Origin: Deltaproteobacteria bacterium
Lineage (GTDB): Bacteria; Desulfobacterota; Desulfarculia; Adiutricales; Adiutricaceae
Reading direction: 5' to 3'
Assembly (NCBI GenBank): GCA_031267005.1
Contig: JAIRZX010000302.1
Location: forward strand, 1 to 25,271
Length of the DNA stretch: 25,271 nt
Positions 17,371 through 25,130 of this stretch are shown in pieces. The position numbers and the translations under genes are program-made. Below the pieces are notes generated by a model that made no database searches, was not told the origin of the DNA, and saw only the letters and a program-made list of their open reading frames with translations. Position 1 is the stretch's first letter; every line of letters begins with the position of its first letter.

Positions 17371-17890
17371 TTGGGCGCGGGGGCGCGTGCCCCCCCCCGG
17401 CTCCGGGCGCTTCAGCCCAGGGCGCCGGAATACCCGGCGGCAGCTCCCGACAGCTTCCTGGAGATCCCGAGAGCTTCCGGGAGATACCGAGAGCTTCCGA
17501 TAGCTCGCGAGAGAATCCGCGAGGGGCTCAGGAAAGGCGTCCGCGGCCATCCCGCTAATGGATTCAGGGAACCGCAGAACCCTAACCCCTCAGAAATCGG
17601 CATCCTCTTGCAAGCCACGCCGGGCGTTCGGGGGCGTTGAACGCCTTTCGGCCGAATCGCCGGACGGGCGGAAACCCCGATTTCCGGATTTTCCGGCCGG
17701 ACCCGCCCCGTTCCCGCTGACGGGCGAAACGCAGCCGTACGGAGCGTCTTTTATCCAAAGCCGGGCGCGGGCGAGCCGGGCCCCTTCCGAAGGCCGGGGG
17801 GGCCCCGGCGGGCCGTCCCGGCCTGCGCGGCGGGCCGAAGGCCCGCGGCGGACGCGGCGCAAGAAGCCGCTATAACCATGGGAGGAAACA
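17371..17890. other. NifH-like/NifD-like intergenic region
   Basis: This 520-nt gap is unusually long between nifH and nifD homologues. It contains a 20-bp degenerate tandem repeat at 17448-17507 and a GCGGGCC/GGCCCGC hairpin near 17829-17846. No gene is apparent, and no clear terminator. GGAGGAAA at 17881-17888 is the NifD-like ribosome binding site. Confidence 0.5.
17448..17507. repeat. 20-bp degenerate tandem repeat, three copies
   Basis: Units at 17448-17467, 17468-17487 and 17488-17507 share the pattern CGAGAGCTTCCGGGAGATAC with a few changes. It lies between the NifH-like and NifD-like genes. Confidence 0.75.
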
Positions 17891-19435
17891 ATGACCAGCG
17901 ACAGGGAGGAAACGGCCGGAAACGGGCGTATAAACCTCGACGACAACACCTGCCCCACGCGCGAGCAGAGGGCTAACGGAATCAACGCCTTCAAGGGCAA
18001 GGCCTCGGAGCTCGTGGACAAGGCCCGGAAGGGCGAGCTCCGGAACTGCGAGCGCGACTTCCACCAGAACAGCGGCTGCATCCTCAACTTCTACTTGACC
18101 GTCAGGGTGGCCACCATCAGGGACGCCGTCATGATAGTGCACGCGCCCGTGGGCTGCTCGGCCCCGGCGGCGCTGTACAGGGAGGTCTTCAGGCGGCTGT
18201 GGACGTCCATGAACAGGGCCGCCGACTTCGACTTCCACTGGCTCACCACCAACATCGGCGAAAAGGACGTCATCTACGGGGCGGCCGACAAGCTGAAGTT
18301 CGCGATTGACGAGGCGGTGCGGCGCCACGACCCCCAGGCCATCTTCATACTCACCTCCTGCGCCTCGGGCATCATCGGCGAGGACGTGGAGGGCGTTGTA
18401 ACCGAGGTGCAGCCCAAGATCTCCGCGTCGCTGGTGCCGATCCACTGCGAGGGCATCCGCTCGCGCATAATCCAGACCGGCTACGACGCGTTCTGGCACG
18501 GGATCCTCAAGTACCTCGTGAAGCCCGCGAAGAAGCGGCGGAAGGACATGGTAAACGTCGCGAGCATGCTGAGCTACACCTGGCAGGACCGCGCGGAGTT
18601 GGCGAGGCTTCTGGGGAAGGTGGGCCTCGTGCCCAACTTCGTCCCGGAGTTCGCGAGGGTGAGCGACTTCGAGGCCCTTTCCGAGGCGGCCGTGACCGCG
18701 CCGGTCTGCCCCACCTACACCGACTACCTCTCCCGGGGCCTGGAGCAGGAGCACGGGGTCCCGTACTTCCTGTACCCCTCCCCGATCGGCATCGCGAACA
18801 CCGACGAGTGGCTGAGGACCCTGGGCAGGATGCTCGGCTTGGAGGACAGGGTCGAGGAGGTCATCAAGGAGGAGCGCGCCCATTGGATACCCAAGATGGA
18901 CGCCATCCGCGCGGGCTTCGAGAAGGTGAAGAAGGCCAACGGCGGGGACTACCGGATCATGGGCTCCCTGGGCCAGGGGCGGCTGGTGACCCAGACCCCC
19001 TTCTTCCACGAGCTTGGGGTCACGACCCCCGTGGCGCTCTGCCAGGACTTCGACGACCTCCTCCTGGAAGACGTCGAGAACCTCTTAAAGCGCGTCGGGG
19101 ACTTCGACATCGTCGTGAACACCTTCCAGGCGGCCGAGGTGGCCCACACCGCCCGCGCCTACAACCCAGACATGGTTCTGTCCTGCCCCTTCCAGGGCAG
19201 CGCCTACAAGCGCGAGAAGGGCATGACCCGCATCCACGCGCTCCGCGGCGACGGGCGCGGGTGGAGCGCCCAGGCCGGATACGCCGGGGCCGTCGCCTGC
19301 GGGAGCTTCCTCCTGCAGGCCACCAGGAACCGCTCCTTCCAGAACGTCATGCTCGCGAAGACGGAAGACCCCTACAAAGACTGGTGGTACGGCCAGCCCG
19401 ACCCCTACTATTTCCACCGGAAAGAGGCGCTTTAG
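17891..19435 (+). CDS. Nitrogenase-like catalytic alpha subunit (NifD-like)
   Basis: This 514-aa protein is the likely cofactor-bearing subunit of a nitrogenase-like reductase. By hand alignment to Azotobacter NifD, the P-cluster cysteines match Cys63 (QNSGC), Cys89 (HAPVGC) and Cys157 (LTSC). FeMo-co ligand Cys275 matches Cys273 in VCPTYTDYLSRGLEQEHGVP, where the flanking pattern fits well, and ligand His442 matches His449 in TRIHALRG. Arg96 appears kept as Arg97 or close to it. In contrast, alpha-Gln191 and alpha-His195 fall on Ile194 and Tyr198 (CEGIRSRIIQTGYD), and no clear counterpart of homocitrate-contacting Lys426 is visible. This argues against ordinary dinitrogen reduction but for a NifB-type cofactor. 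Start is set by GGAGGAAA seven bases upstream of the ATG's neighbourhood. It ends 2 nt before the NifK-like gene, so the two are surely co-translated. Chlorophyll-type BchN and F430-type CfbD are poorer fits because they lack the cofactor ligands. Confidence 0.9.
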   Translation: MTSDREETAGNGRINLDDNTCPTREQRANGINAFKGKASELVDKARKGELRNCERDFHQNSGCILNFYLTVRVATIRDAVMIVHAPVGCSAPAALYREVFRRLWTSMNRAADFDFHWLTTNIGEKDVIYGAADKLKFAIDEAVRRHDPQAIFILTSCASGIIGEDVEGVVTEVQPKISASLVPIHCEGIRSRIIQTGYDAFWHGILKYLVKPAKKRRKDMVNVASMLSYTWQDRAELARLLGKVGLVPNFVPEFARVSDFEALSEAAVTAPVCPTYTDYLSRGLEQEHGVPYFLYPSPIGIANTDEWLRTLGRMLGLEDRVEEVIKEERAHWIPKMDAIRAGFEKVKKANGGDYRIMGSLGQGRLVTQTPFFHELGVTTPVALCQDFDDLLLEDVENLLKRVGDFDIVVNTFQAAEVAHTARAYNPDMVLSCPFQGSAYKREKGMTRIHALRGDGRGWSAQAGYAGAVACGSFLLQATRNRSFQNVMLAKTEDPYKDWWYGQPDPYYFHRKEAL

Positions 19436-19437
19436 AC

Positions 19438-20793
19438 ATGACGTTAACACTAGTAACAGGCGACGGGGGAAGGCTCTCGGCGAAGGAGTACCCGGAAGTC
19501 GCCGAGTCCCCCCGCTTCACCTGCGCTTTGGGAGGCGCCTACGGGGCGGCCTTGGCCGTGTTCGGCGCGGTTCCCATCCTGCACTCCGGGGCGGGATGCG
19601 GCATGGCCAACGCACACGGCATGACCTACGCCTCCGGGCTGAACTCGGGCGGCTCCGCCGGGACCACCACCACGCCCTGCTCGGGCCTTATCGAGGAGCA
19701 CGTGGTCTTCGGGGGCGAGGACAAGCTCAGGAGGCTCATCGACACCACCATCCAGTTGATGAAGGGCGAGCTTTACGTCGTCATTTCGGGATGCGTCCCT
19801 GCGCTCATCGGAGACGACGTGGATTCGGTGGTGGCGGAATTCAAGGACCGGGCCCCGGTCATCCACGTAAAGACTTCAGGCTTCGTCGGGAACAGCTATC
19901 TGGGGTACAACCAATTCCTGGACGCCGTTATAGACGGGATTCTCAGGCCGCGGGCCGTCGAGCGGAAGCTGGTGAACCTCTTCGGGGTGGTCCCCAACCA
20001 GAACATCTTCTGGAAGGGGGAGCTGAGGACCCTGAAGGCACTTCTCGAGGACATAGGGGCCAAGGTCAACACGGTCTTCTCGGACTTCGGTGCCCTGGGC
20101 GCCCTCGAGAGGATCCCCGCCGCTGAGCTGAACTTGGTCTTCAACCCCTGGTGCGGCTTGGAGGCGGCCAAAAAGCTCCAAGACAGGTTCGGGACCCCAT
20201 TCGAGGCGCTGGACTTCGTGCCGCAAGGCCCCAGGGACACCGGTGACATGCTGAGGCTGGTGGCGAGGAAGCTCAAGATCCCGTCCCGGAAGGCCGAAAG
20301 CTACATAGCGGCCGAGGAGAAGAACGTCTACCGTTACATGGAGTACCTGGCGGAGATGTTCATGATTTCGATGCCCCACGCCTTCAACGCGGTCGTGGCG
20401 GACAGCAGGACGGCCATCTCGCTGGTACGGTTCGGCTCGAACGAGCTCGGATGGAACCCAGAGCTCGCGATCGTCACCGACGACCCTCCGGAGTGGGCCG
20501 TCGAAGGCATAACGAAAAAGCTCACGGAGGGCCTGGAGGGCCCGGGGGTCCCGAGAGTGCTCTTCGATTACGACTCCCACACGATCCGCCAGGAACTGAA
20601 GGCCCAGCCGCTCCAGGTGATCCTGGGGAGCTCGCTGGAGAAGTACATCGCCGCGACCGAGAACGAGGCGTTTCACTTGAGCGTCTCGTATCCCGCTTAC
20701 GACCGCCTCATCGTGGACAGGTGCTACGCGGGCTTCCGGGGCGGCTTGAACATGCTGGAAGACATGTCCCACTCCTTCGCCGGACCCTTGTGA
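19438..20793 (+). CDS. Nitrogenase-like beta subunit (NifK-like)
   Basis: This 451-aa protein is the likely partner of the NifD-like subunit and shares the P-cluster at the subunit interface. Cys29 and Cys54 (HSGAGC) are 25 residues apart, as are Cys70 and Cys95 of Azotobacter NifK, and Cys119 in SGCVPALIGDD matches Cys153. All six P-cluster ligands are therefore present across the pair. It is shorter than NifK (about 520 aa), missing the N-terminal extension that wraps NifD in molybdenum nitrogenase. I take ATG 19438, 2 nt after the NifD-like stop; a longer open frame upstream in the same phase only overlaps the NifD-like gene. The C-terminal YPAYDRL matches the conserved end of this family (FPIFDRH in NifK). 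Confidence 0.9.
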   Translation: MTLTLVTGDGGRLSAKEYPEVAESPRFTCALGGAYGAALAVFGAVPILHSGAGCGMANAHGMTYASGLNSGGSAGTTTTPCSGLIEEHVVFGGEDKLRRLIDTTIQLMKGELYVVISGCVPALIGDDVDSVVAEFKDRAPVIHVKTSGFVGNSYLGYNQFLDAVIDGILRPRAVERKLVNLFGVVPNQNIFWKGELRTLKALLEDIGAKVNTVFSDFGALGALERIPAAELNLVFNPWCGLEAAKKLQDRFGTPFEALDFVPQGPRDTGDMLRLVARKLKIPSRKAESYIAAEEKNVYRYMEYLAEMFMISMPHAFNAVVADSRTAISLVRFGSNELGWNPELAIVTDDPPEWAVEGITKKLTEGLEGPGVPRVLFDYDSHTIRQELKAQPLQVILGSSLEKYIAATENEAFHLSVSYPAYDRLIVDRCYAGFRGGLNMLEDMSHSFAGPL

Positions 20794-21694
20794 TTCCGGG
20801 CGGGGCGCTTCCCGAGGCTCAGGCGGCCCCCTTTCCTGTTTCAGGGGGCCTCCGGAGCCGGGGGGAGACTGGAGGAATGGCGGAAAGCCGCTGTCGGGGA
20901 CGCAGGATTTCAAGTCCTGGACGGCCGTTCGCGCTTTCGCGTAGCCTCCGGGGGCCAAGGCGGCGTTTTAAAGATTTTTTACGGCTAGTTTGGGGCGCAA
21001 GACGCCAAGCGCGAACGTTAAGGGAACGGTTCCTGGCTGGCGGATCGGGCACAGCGTCTTTCGGCGGTTTGCTGGCGCCTGTTTTATTGACGGGTTAGGG
21101 GATTTTGGCGGGTTGGTTAATTTCGACGGTTTGGTTGGTTTAGTCGGCTTTGCTCTTTGTTGCCCCTGATGGGTTTGATGGGTTTGGTGGTTTTATGGAT
21201 TTGACGTTCAAGGCATTGGCTTAAAAAGTTCACGAACTGACATTTTTTTCTGCTATTTGAATTGGTACCTTCTTTACAACGGTTAGAAATAAGGTTTCCG
21301 GGAGACGGGCCGTAAGGCTTGCGGCCCGATCTCCCGGAATCTTTTTAAGGCGGGCATAATCACGAAGAAATGAAGAGCGAGCTGAAAATGCCGGACAGTT
21401 TAAACGGCGTAATATTAAACGGATAATTCGAAAATTCAGCATTGAACGATAAACAACAAAATAATAAAAATATAATATTCAACATATACTGGCCGACATG
21501 ATAAAAATTTCCAAGTTAACGATGAATATGTAACGGGACGTTTCGGCTAGCTTAAAAAGGCGAGGAAACGGAGCGGCGCCCGAATTGCCTTGAATTATAA
21601 GGATCGCGGCCCTGCTCTTCAACGCTCCGGACTGTTCCCAGGTCATTTTACGGGGGCGGGGGGTAATTTTTTACAGGGGACGGGGGGCATCAAG
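20794..21694. other. 0.9-kb gap between NifK-like and NifB-like genes
   Basis: No intact gene. 21090-21210 is a T/G-rich low-complexity stretch with repeated GGTTTGG and GGGTTTG. A strong terminator lies at 21296-21345. Composition then becomes AT-rich (21400-21540), with a perfect TATAAT at 21471-21476 but no good -35 at standard spacing; this is the likely promoter zone of the NifB-like gene. A longer NifB-like frame reading from TTG 21590 exists, but the family match begins at Met 21695. Confidence 0.55.
21296..21345 (+). terminator. Intrinsic terminator after the NifDK-like genes
   Basis: TTCCGGGAGA (21296-21305) and TCTCCCGGAA (21330-21339) form the outer stem, and GGGCCG/CGGCCC extends it inward. 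CTTTTT follows. It lies 500 nt after the NifK-like stop, and would end that transcript or attenuate one entering the NifB-like gene. Confidence 0.85.
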
Positions 21695-22561
21695 ATGGAT
21701 TTAAACGATCATCCCTGCTTCAGCGCCAAATGCCAGCCCCGGACGGGGCGCATACACCTGCCCGTCGCGCCCAGGTGCAACATCTTCTGCCGATTCTGCG
21801 CGAGGGGCCTTTCCAGCGGGGCGGATCTTCCGGGCAACGCCGCGAGGATCCTGAGCCCAGGGGAGGCAGCGGGCATCGTCGAGGCCGCGCTTGCCCTGTG
21901 CCCCGAGATAAGGGTTGCAGGGGTGGCCGGGCCGGGGGACCCGCTCGCGGGGCCCGAGTCGCTGGAGGCTTTAAGGCTCGTGCGCGAAAGGCACCCGGGC
22001 ATAATCACCTGCCTGTCCACGAACGGGCTTAACCTCTACGACAGCATGGAGGGGCTAATGGCCGCCGGGGTCCAGACGGTCACGGTGACCGTTAACGCGG
22101 TGGACCCGAAGATCCTTGCCATGCTGAACCGGGGGGTGGTCGTCGGCGGCGGCTTCGCGGGGGGGCTGGAGGGCGCGAGGATCCTGGCGTCCGCCCAGGA
22201 GAGGGGAATACGCGAGGCCGCGAGGAACTCCATGACGGTCAAGGTGAACACGGTGCTGGTTCCCGGCATCAACCTCGGCCAGGTCGGGGAGCTGGCCTCC
22301 GAGGTGAAGGGCTGGGGCTGCGAAATCATGAACCTCATACCAGTCATACCGGCCCATGATCTCAAGCACGTGAGCGCTCCCACGCCCGACGAGTACGTTT
22401 CGGCCTCAGACGCGGCCGCGAGGCACCTGCCGGTGAAGTCCAATTGCCGAAGGTGCCGGGCCGACGCCTGCGGCGTTCCAGGGCTGTCGGACTTCTCCGA
22501 GGCCCTCTACGGGGTCCCCGGCGGGGCTTCTTGGAACCAGGAGACCTTCTCCCATGGCTGA
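21695..22561 (+). CDS. NifB-type radical SAM cofactor-synthesis protein, no C-terminal NifX domain
   Basis: NifB fuses two [4Fe-4S] clusters and inserts a carbide from S-adenosylmethionine to make NifB-co, the [8Fe-9S-C] precursor of all nitrogenase cofactors. The 288-aa product begins MDLNDHPCFS, the NifB start motif. The radical SAM CX3CX2C motif is CNIFCRFC (Cys28, 32, 35). GPGDPL (80-84) and TCLSTNG with Cys106 match NifB, and the C-terminal NCRRCRADACG supplies Cys251 and Cys254, a NifB hallmark. The usual Cys a few residues after the CX3CX2C motif (NRKxDC in NifB) is absent, replaced by ARGLSSG. The NifX-like domain that many NifB carry is encoded separately in the next gene, which overlaps this one by 8 nt. 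I chose ATG 21695 over TTG 21590 because homology begins there and a G-rich ribosome binding site precedes it. Confidence 0.9.
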   Translation: MDLNDHPCFSAKCQPRTGRIHLPVAPRCNIFCRFCARGLSSGADLPGNAARILSPGEAAGIVEAALALCPEIRVAGVAGPGDPLAGPESLEALRLVRERHPGIITCLSTNGLNLYDSMEGLMAAGVQTVTVTVNAVDPKILAMLNRGVVVGGGFAGGLEGARILASAQERGIREAARNSMTVKVNTVLVPGINLGQVGELASEVKGWGCEIMNLIPVIPAHDLKHVSAPTPDEYVSASDAAARHLPVKSNCRRCRADACGVPGLSDFSEALYGVPGGASWNQETFSHG

Positions 22562-23009
22562 AAAGCATGCGCCTTTCCCCCCCCCCCCCGGCCCGGCCTT
22601 CAGCCCTGCCGGCAGACGCGGGGGCCCCTACCTCCCCGACAGGGTGGCGGTCGCTTCAGACAGCGGCGATACCATCGACGCCTGCTTCGGAAGGACCGGA
22701 AGCTTCAGGATCTACCGCCTCGCGGAGGACGCGGGGGGCTGCCGCTACGAGTTCGCGGAGACGCGTCCCGGGCCCAAGCCTTGCCGGGACAAAAGCCACG
22801 ACGAGGAACTCCTTTCACGGACCGCCGAGCTGTTGAAGGACTGCGGAATGGTGCTCGCGGGCAGGATCGGCCCCGGCGCGGTCAGGGCGCTTTCGGACAG
22901 GGGGATCGTGGGGCTCGCCGTTCCCTTGGAGATCGAGGATGCCCTGAAGCGCCTGGCCGGAAGGAATCGGTCGGGAGGTTCGGGCGCCCCCCCGGGTAAT
23001 TCGGCTTAA
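22554..23009 (+). CDS. NifX-like dinitrogenase cofactor-binding domain protein
   Basis: This 151-aa protein carries the NifX/NifY/NifB-C-terminal domain, which binds and carries cofactor precursors such as NifB-co. The domain begins near residue 30 with RVAVASDSGDTIDACFGRTG and continues through the conserved CRDKSHDEELL and AGRIGPGAVRAL patterns. The N-terminal 28 residues are Pro-rich and variable. The ATG overlaps the end of the NifB-like gene (stop at 22559-22561), and an AGGAG site at 22539-22543 lies within that gene, so translation is coupled. A run of 13 C residues (22577-22589) encodes part of the Pro-rich start; a change in its length would shift the frame, which is worth noting. 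It likely acts with the NifB-like protein in cofactor delivery. Confidence 0.85.
   Translation: MAEKHAPFPPPPGPAFSPAGRRGGPYLPDRVAVASDSGDTIDACFGRTGSFRIYRLAEDAGGCRYEFAETRPGPKPCRDKSHDEELLSRTAELLKDCGMVLAGRIGPGAVRALSDRGIVGLAVPLEIEDALKRLAGRNRSGGSGAPPGNSA
22577..22589. repeat. Poly-C tract, 13 bases
   Basis: Thirteen consecutive C residues lie just after the start of the NifX-like gene, spanning Pro codons. Such tracts slip in replication and could switch the reading frame; it is also a place where a sequencing error would be likely. Confidence 0.9.
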
Positions 23010-23302
23010 CCGAGAGGGGCCCCTGCGGGAGCGCGGCCAGGCCCAGAGCCGGGCCGGAAGGTGCCGTTTGAGGGGGGGCGGCTCCCTCCCTCCCTCGCCG
23101 CGGGCGGGCTTGCCGGAATGCCTGGGGTCGTCCCGGGCTGCGCGGGTTCTATAGCGGCGTCCCGCGCTTCCAGTCGATTAACCGCGCCTTTCCCCTCCGC
23201 GCCCGCCCCTCGCCTGGGGCCGGGGAGCAGGAGGGCGAACGGCGGAACTTAAGGGGCGGCGGGGCTGTTGGGCCTGCCGCCCGCAGACGAGGCTCGGGTG
23301 CC
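23010..23302. other. Intergenic region before the first permease
   Basis: This 293-nt gap is GC-rich and carries no gene or terminator that I can support. The first permease starts with GTG at 23303. Confidence 0.5.
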
Positions 23303-24187
23303 GTGACGACAGCGGAAATCGGACAGCTTGCCTCCGGAGGCTCGGGCGAGCCGGGGGTTATCGGGGTGAGGGGGGCGACCGAGGGGCTTTATGCGAAAGG
23401 GCAAGAGGGGAAGGAGGCCAAGTCCTTCAACCGCCGGGTCATGAGCTGGTACGGCATCATAGCCTTCCTGGCCCTGTGGCAGGCGGGCCCCTGGCTGGGG
23501 CTCTTCGACGCCCGCTTCATCCCCTCCTTTTCGGCCGTGCTTTACGACGCCTGGCTCCTGATAAAGACCGGGGAGTTCTTCGTCCACGTCGCCACCAGCA
23601 CACAGAGGGCGCTGTTGGGGCTTCTCGGGGCCATCGCCCTTGGCGTGCCCGCAGGGGCGTGCCTGGCGGGGTTCTTTCCCAGGGCCACGAGGTTCCTGAA
23701 CCCGCTCCTGGCGCTTCTGGGCAACATCAACCCTTTCGCGCTGTTCCCTCTCTTCATCCTGCTTTTCGGCGTGGGCGAGGCGGCGAAGTTCGCGATTATC
23801 TTCTGGTCGGCGCTCTTCCCCGTCATGAACTTCACCGTTTACGGGGTCGGGAGCGTGGACCCGCTTCTCGTGAAGGCCGCCCGCTCGATGGGCGCCGACG
23901 GTCGCCAGGTATTCTGGAAAATTCTGCTCCCCGGAGCGGCGCCGTCGATCTTCACCGGGTTCAAGATGGGGGCCACGGTGGCGTTCCTGTTCCTTATCGC
24001 CGCCGAGATGCTTTCGGCAAACGCGGGAATGGGCTATTTGGTCCACAACGCTTCGATGAACAACTATATCCCCCGCATCTACGTGGGCGTGCTGGGGATA
24101 GCCCTTTTGGGCTTGGGCATGACGGCCCTCGTTAACCGCCTGGAGAGGACGATCCTCTCCTACAAAGAAGAGGCCAAGGCCTCGTGA
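23303..24187 (+). CDS. ABC transporter permease, SsuC/TauC type (first)
   Basis: This is one of two inner-membrane permeases of the importer whose ATPase and binding protein lie at 13456-15792. The 294-aa product has about 45 hydrophilic residues at its start, then about six membrane segments beginning at WYGIIAFLALWQ. The cytoplasmic EAA-type loop is seen as LVKAARSMGADGRQVFWKI, followed by LPGAAP. The segment NINPFALFPLFILLFGVGEA is shared with the second permease, showing that they are paralogues. Start is GTG 23303; a later ATG (Met47) would remove the hydrophilic leader and is a possible alternative. Confidence 0.9.
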   Translation: MTTAEIGQLASGGSGEPGVIGVRGATEGLYAKGQEGKEAKSFNRRVMSWYGIIAFLALWQAGPWLGLFDARFIPSFSAVLYDAWLLIKTGEFFVHVATSTQRALLGLLGAIALGVPAGACLAGFFPRATRFLNPLLALLGNINPFALFPLFILLFGVGEAAKFAIIFWSALFPVMNFTVYGVGSVDPLLVKAARSMGADGRQVFWKILLPGAAPSIFTGFKMGATVAFLFLIAAEMLSANAGMGYLVHNASMNNYIPRIYVGVLGIALLGLGMTALVNRLERTILSYKEEAKAS

Positions 24188-24236
24188 CGGGAACGTTCGG
24201 GGGGGGCGCGGGCCGGCGGGCCCGAAGGGGGAACGC

Positions 24237-25025
24237 GTGAAGCTGTACCGGGCGCGAGAGACCGCGGTCTCGCTCTTTTACCGCGGGGGGGCCATCGTTT
24301 CGTTCGTACTCCTCTGGCAGCTGGCCTGCTCCGTCGGCCTGGCCCCGGAGACCTTCGTGGCGAGCCCGGCTACCATTTTGGGGACGCTCTGGCAGTACTT
24401 CCAGGACGGATCGCTATACAGGCACTCGTCGGCGTCTCTCGCTCGGGCCTCGTACGGCTTTCTGCTGGCGGTAGCCGTCGCGGCGCCGTTAGGGTTCATG
24501 CTCGGCGGCTGGTTTAAGAACTTCGAGAGGGTCGCGGGTCCGCTTTTAAGCTTCCTGGGCCAGTTCAACCCTTTCGCGCTGTTCTCGGTGTTCATGCTCC
24601 TCTTCGGCATCGGCGAGCTTTCCAAGGTGGCGATGATCTTCTGGGTCGCCATCTGGCCGATCCTGTACAACGCGTCGCTGGGGGTGAAGACGGTGGACCC
24701 CCTGCACGTGAAGCTCGCCCGTTCCATGGGCATGGGCAGGTTCCGGCTGCTGTGGAAGATAGTCATTCCGAGTTCGGCGTCGTTCCTGTTCGCGGGCCTG
24801 AGGCTGGCGGCGGCCACCTCCTTTTTCATGCTCATCCCCGCCGAGATGATGGGCGCTTCCAGGGGGCTCGGGTGGCTGATAATTAACGCCCAGGTTAACT
24901 ACCAGATTCCCAAGCTCTACACCGGGACCCTTGTCATCGTGGTCTTCGGCATCATGATAGACGCTTTTTTCAAGTTCTTGGAAAAGAAGGTGGTGGTCTG
25001 GAAGGAGGCAAAGGCTCTGTCCTGA
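24237..25025 (+). CDS. ABC transporter permease, SsuC/TauC type (second)
   Basis: This 262-aa permease is the likely partner of the preceding one; it starts with GTG 49 nt after it, behind a GGGGGA site. It has about six membrane segments, and the EAA-type loop is HVKLARSMGMGRFRLLWKIV followed by IPSSA. The segment QFNPFALFSVFMLLFGIGEL matches the first permease closely. Importers of this family usually carry one permease gene, giving a homodimer; two different permeases suggest a heterodimeric channel. The closing residues VVWKEAKALS resemble the end of the first permease. Confidence 0.92.
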   Translation: MKLYRARETAVSLFYRGGAIVSFVLLWQLACSVGLAPETFVASPATILGTLWQYFQDGSLYRHSSASLARASYGFLLAVAVAAPLGFMLGGWFKNFERVAGPLLSFLGQFNPFALFSVFMLLFGIGELSKVAMIFWVAIWPILYNASLGVKTVDPLHVKLARSMGMGRFRLLWKIVIPSSASFLFAGLRLAAATSFFMLIPAEMMGASRGLGWLIINAQVNYQIPKLYTGTLVIVVFGIMIDAFFKFLEKKVVVWKEAKALS

Positions 25026-25071
25026 CGGGATATAACGGTCGGATCGTCCGAAGGAAGGCAGGAAAGGCCGC

Positions 25072-25130
25072 AGGACGGCCGGAAAGCTCGGAAAGCCCGT
25101 AGGACGGCCGGAAAGGTCGGAAAGGTCGGG
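25072..25130. repeat. ~29-bp imperfect tandem repeat
   Basis: AGGACGGCCGGAAAG occurs at 25072-25086 and 25101-25115, each followed by CTCGGAAAG or GTCGGAAAG. It lies after the last permease gene, in non-coding DNA. Confidence 0.7.

Noticed and set aside
16132..20793. Reading the NifHDK-like genes as light-independent protochlorophyllide reductase or F430-type CfbCD
   Set aside because: Those enzymes lack the cofactor Cys and His ligands and a NifB partner; here both ligands, all P-cluster cysteines, a NifK-like subunit and a NifB-type protein are present.
20880..20960. tRNA-like anticodon arm: CAGGA-TTTCAAG-TCCTG (20903-20919), which would read TCA on plus (selenocysteine-like) or TGA on minus (serine-like)
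   Set aside because: Neither strand shows a T-arm with a TTCRANY loop, a proper acceptor stem or a normal D-arm around it. It is probably a chance hairpin, at most a decayed tRNA.
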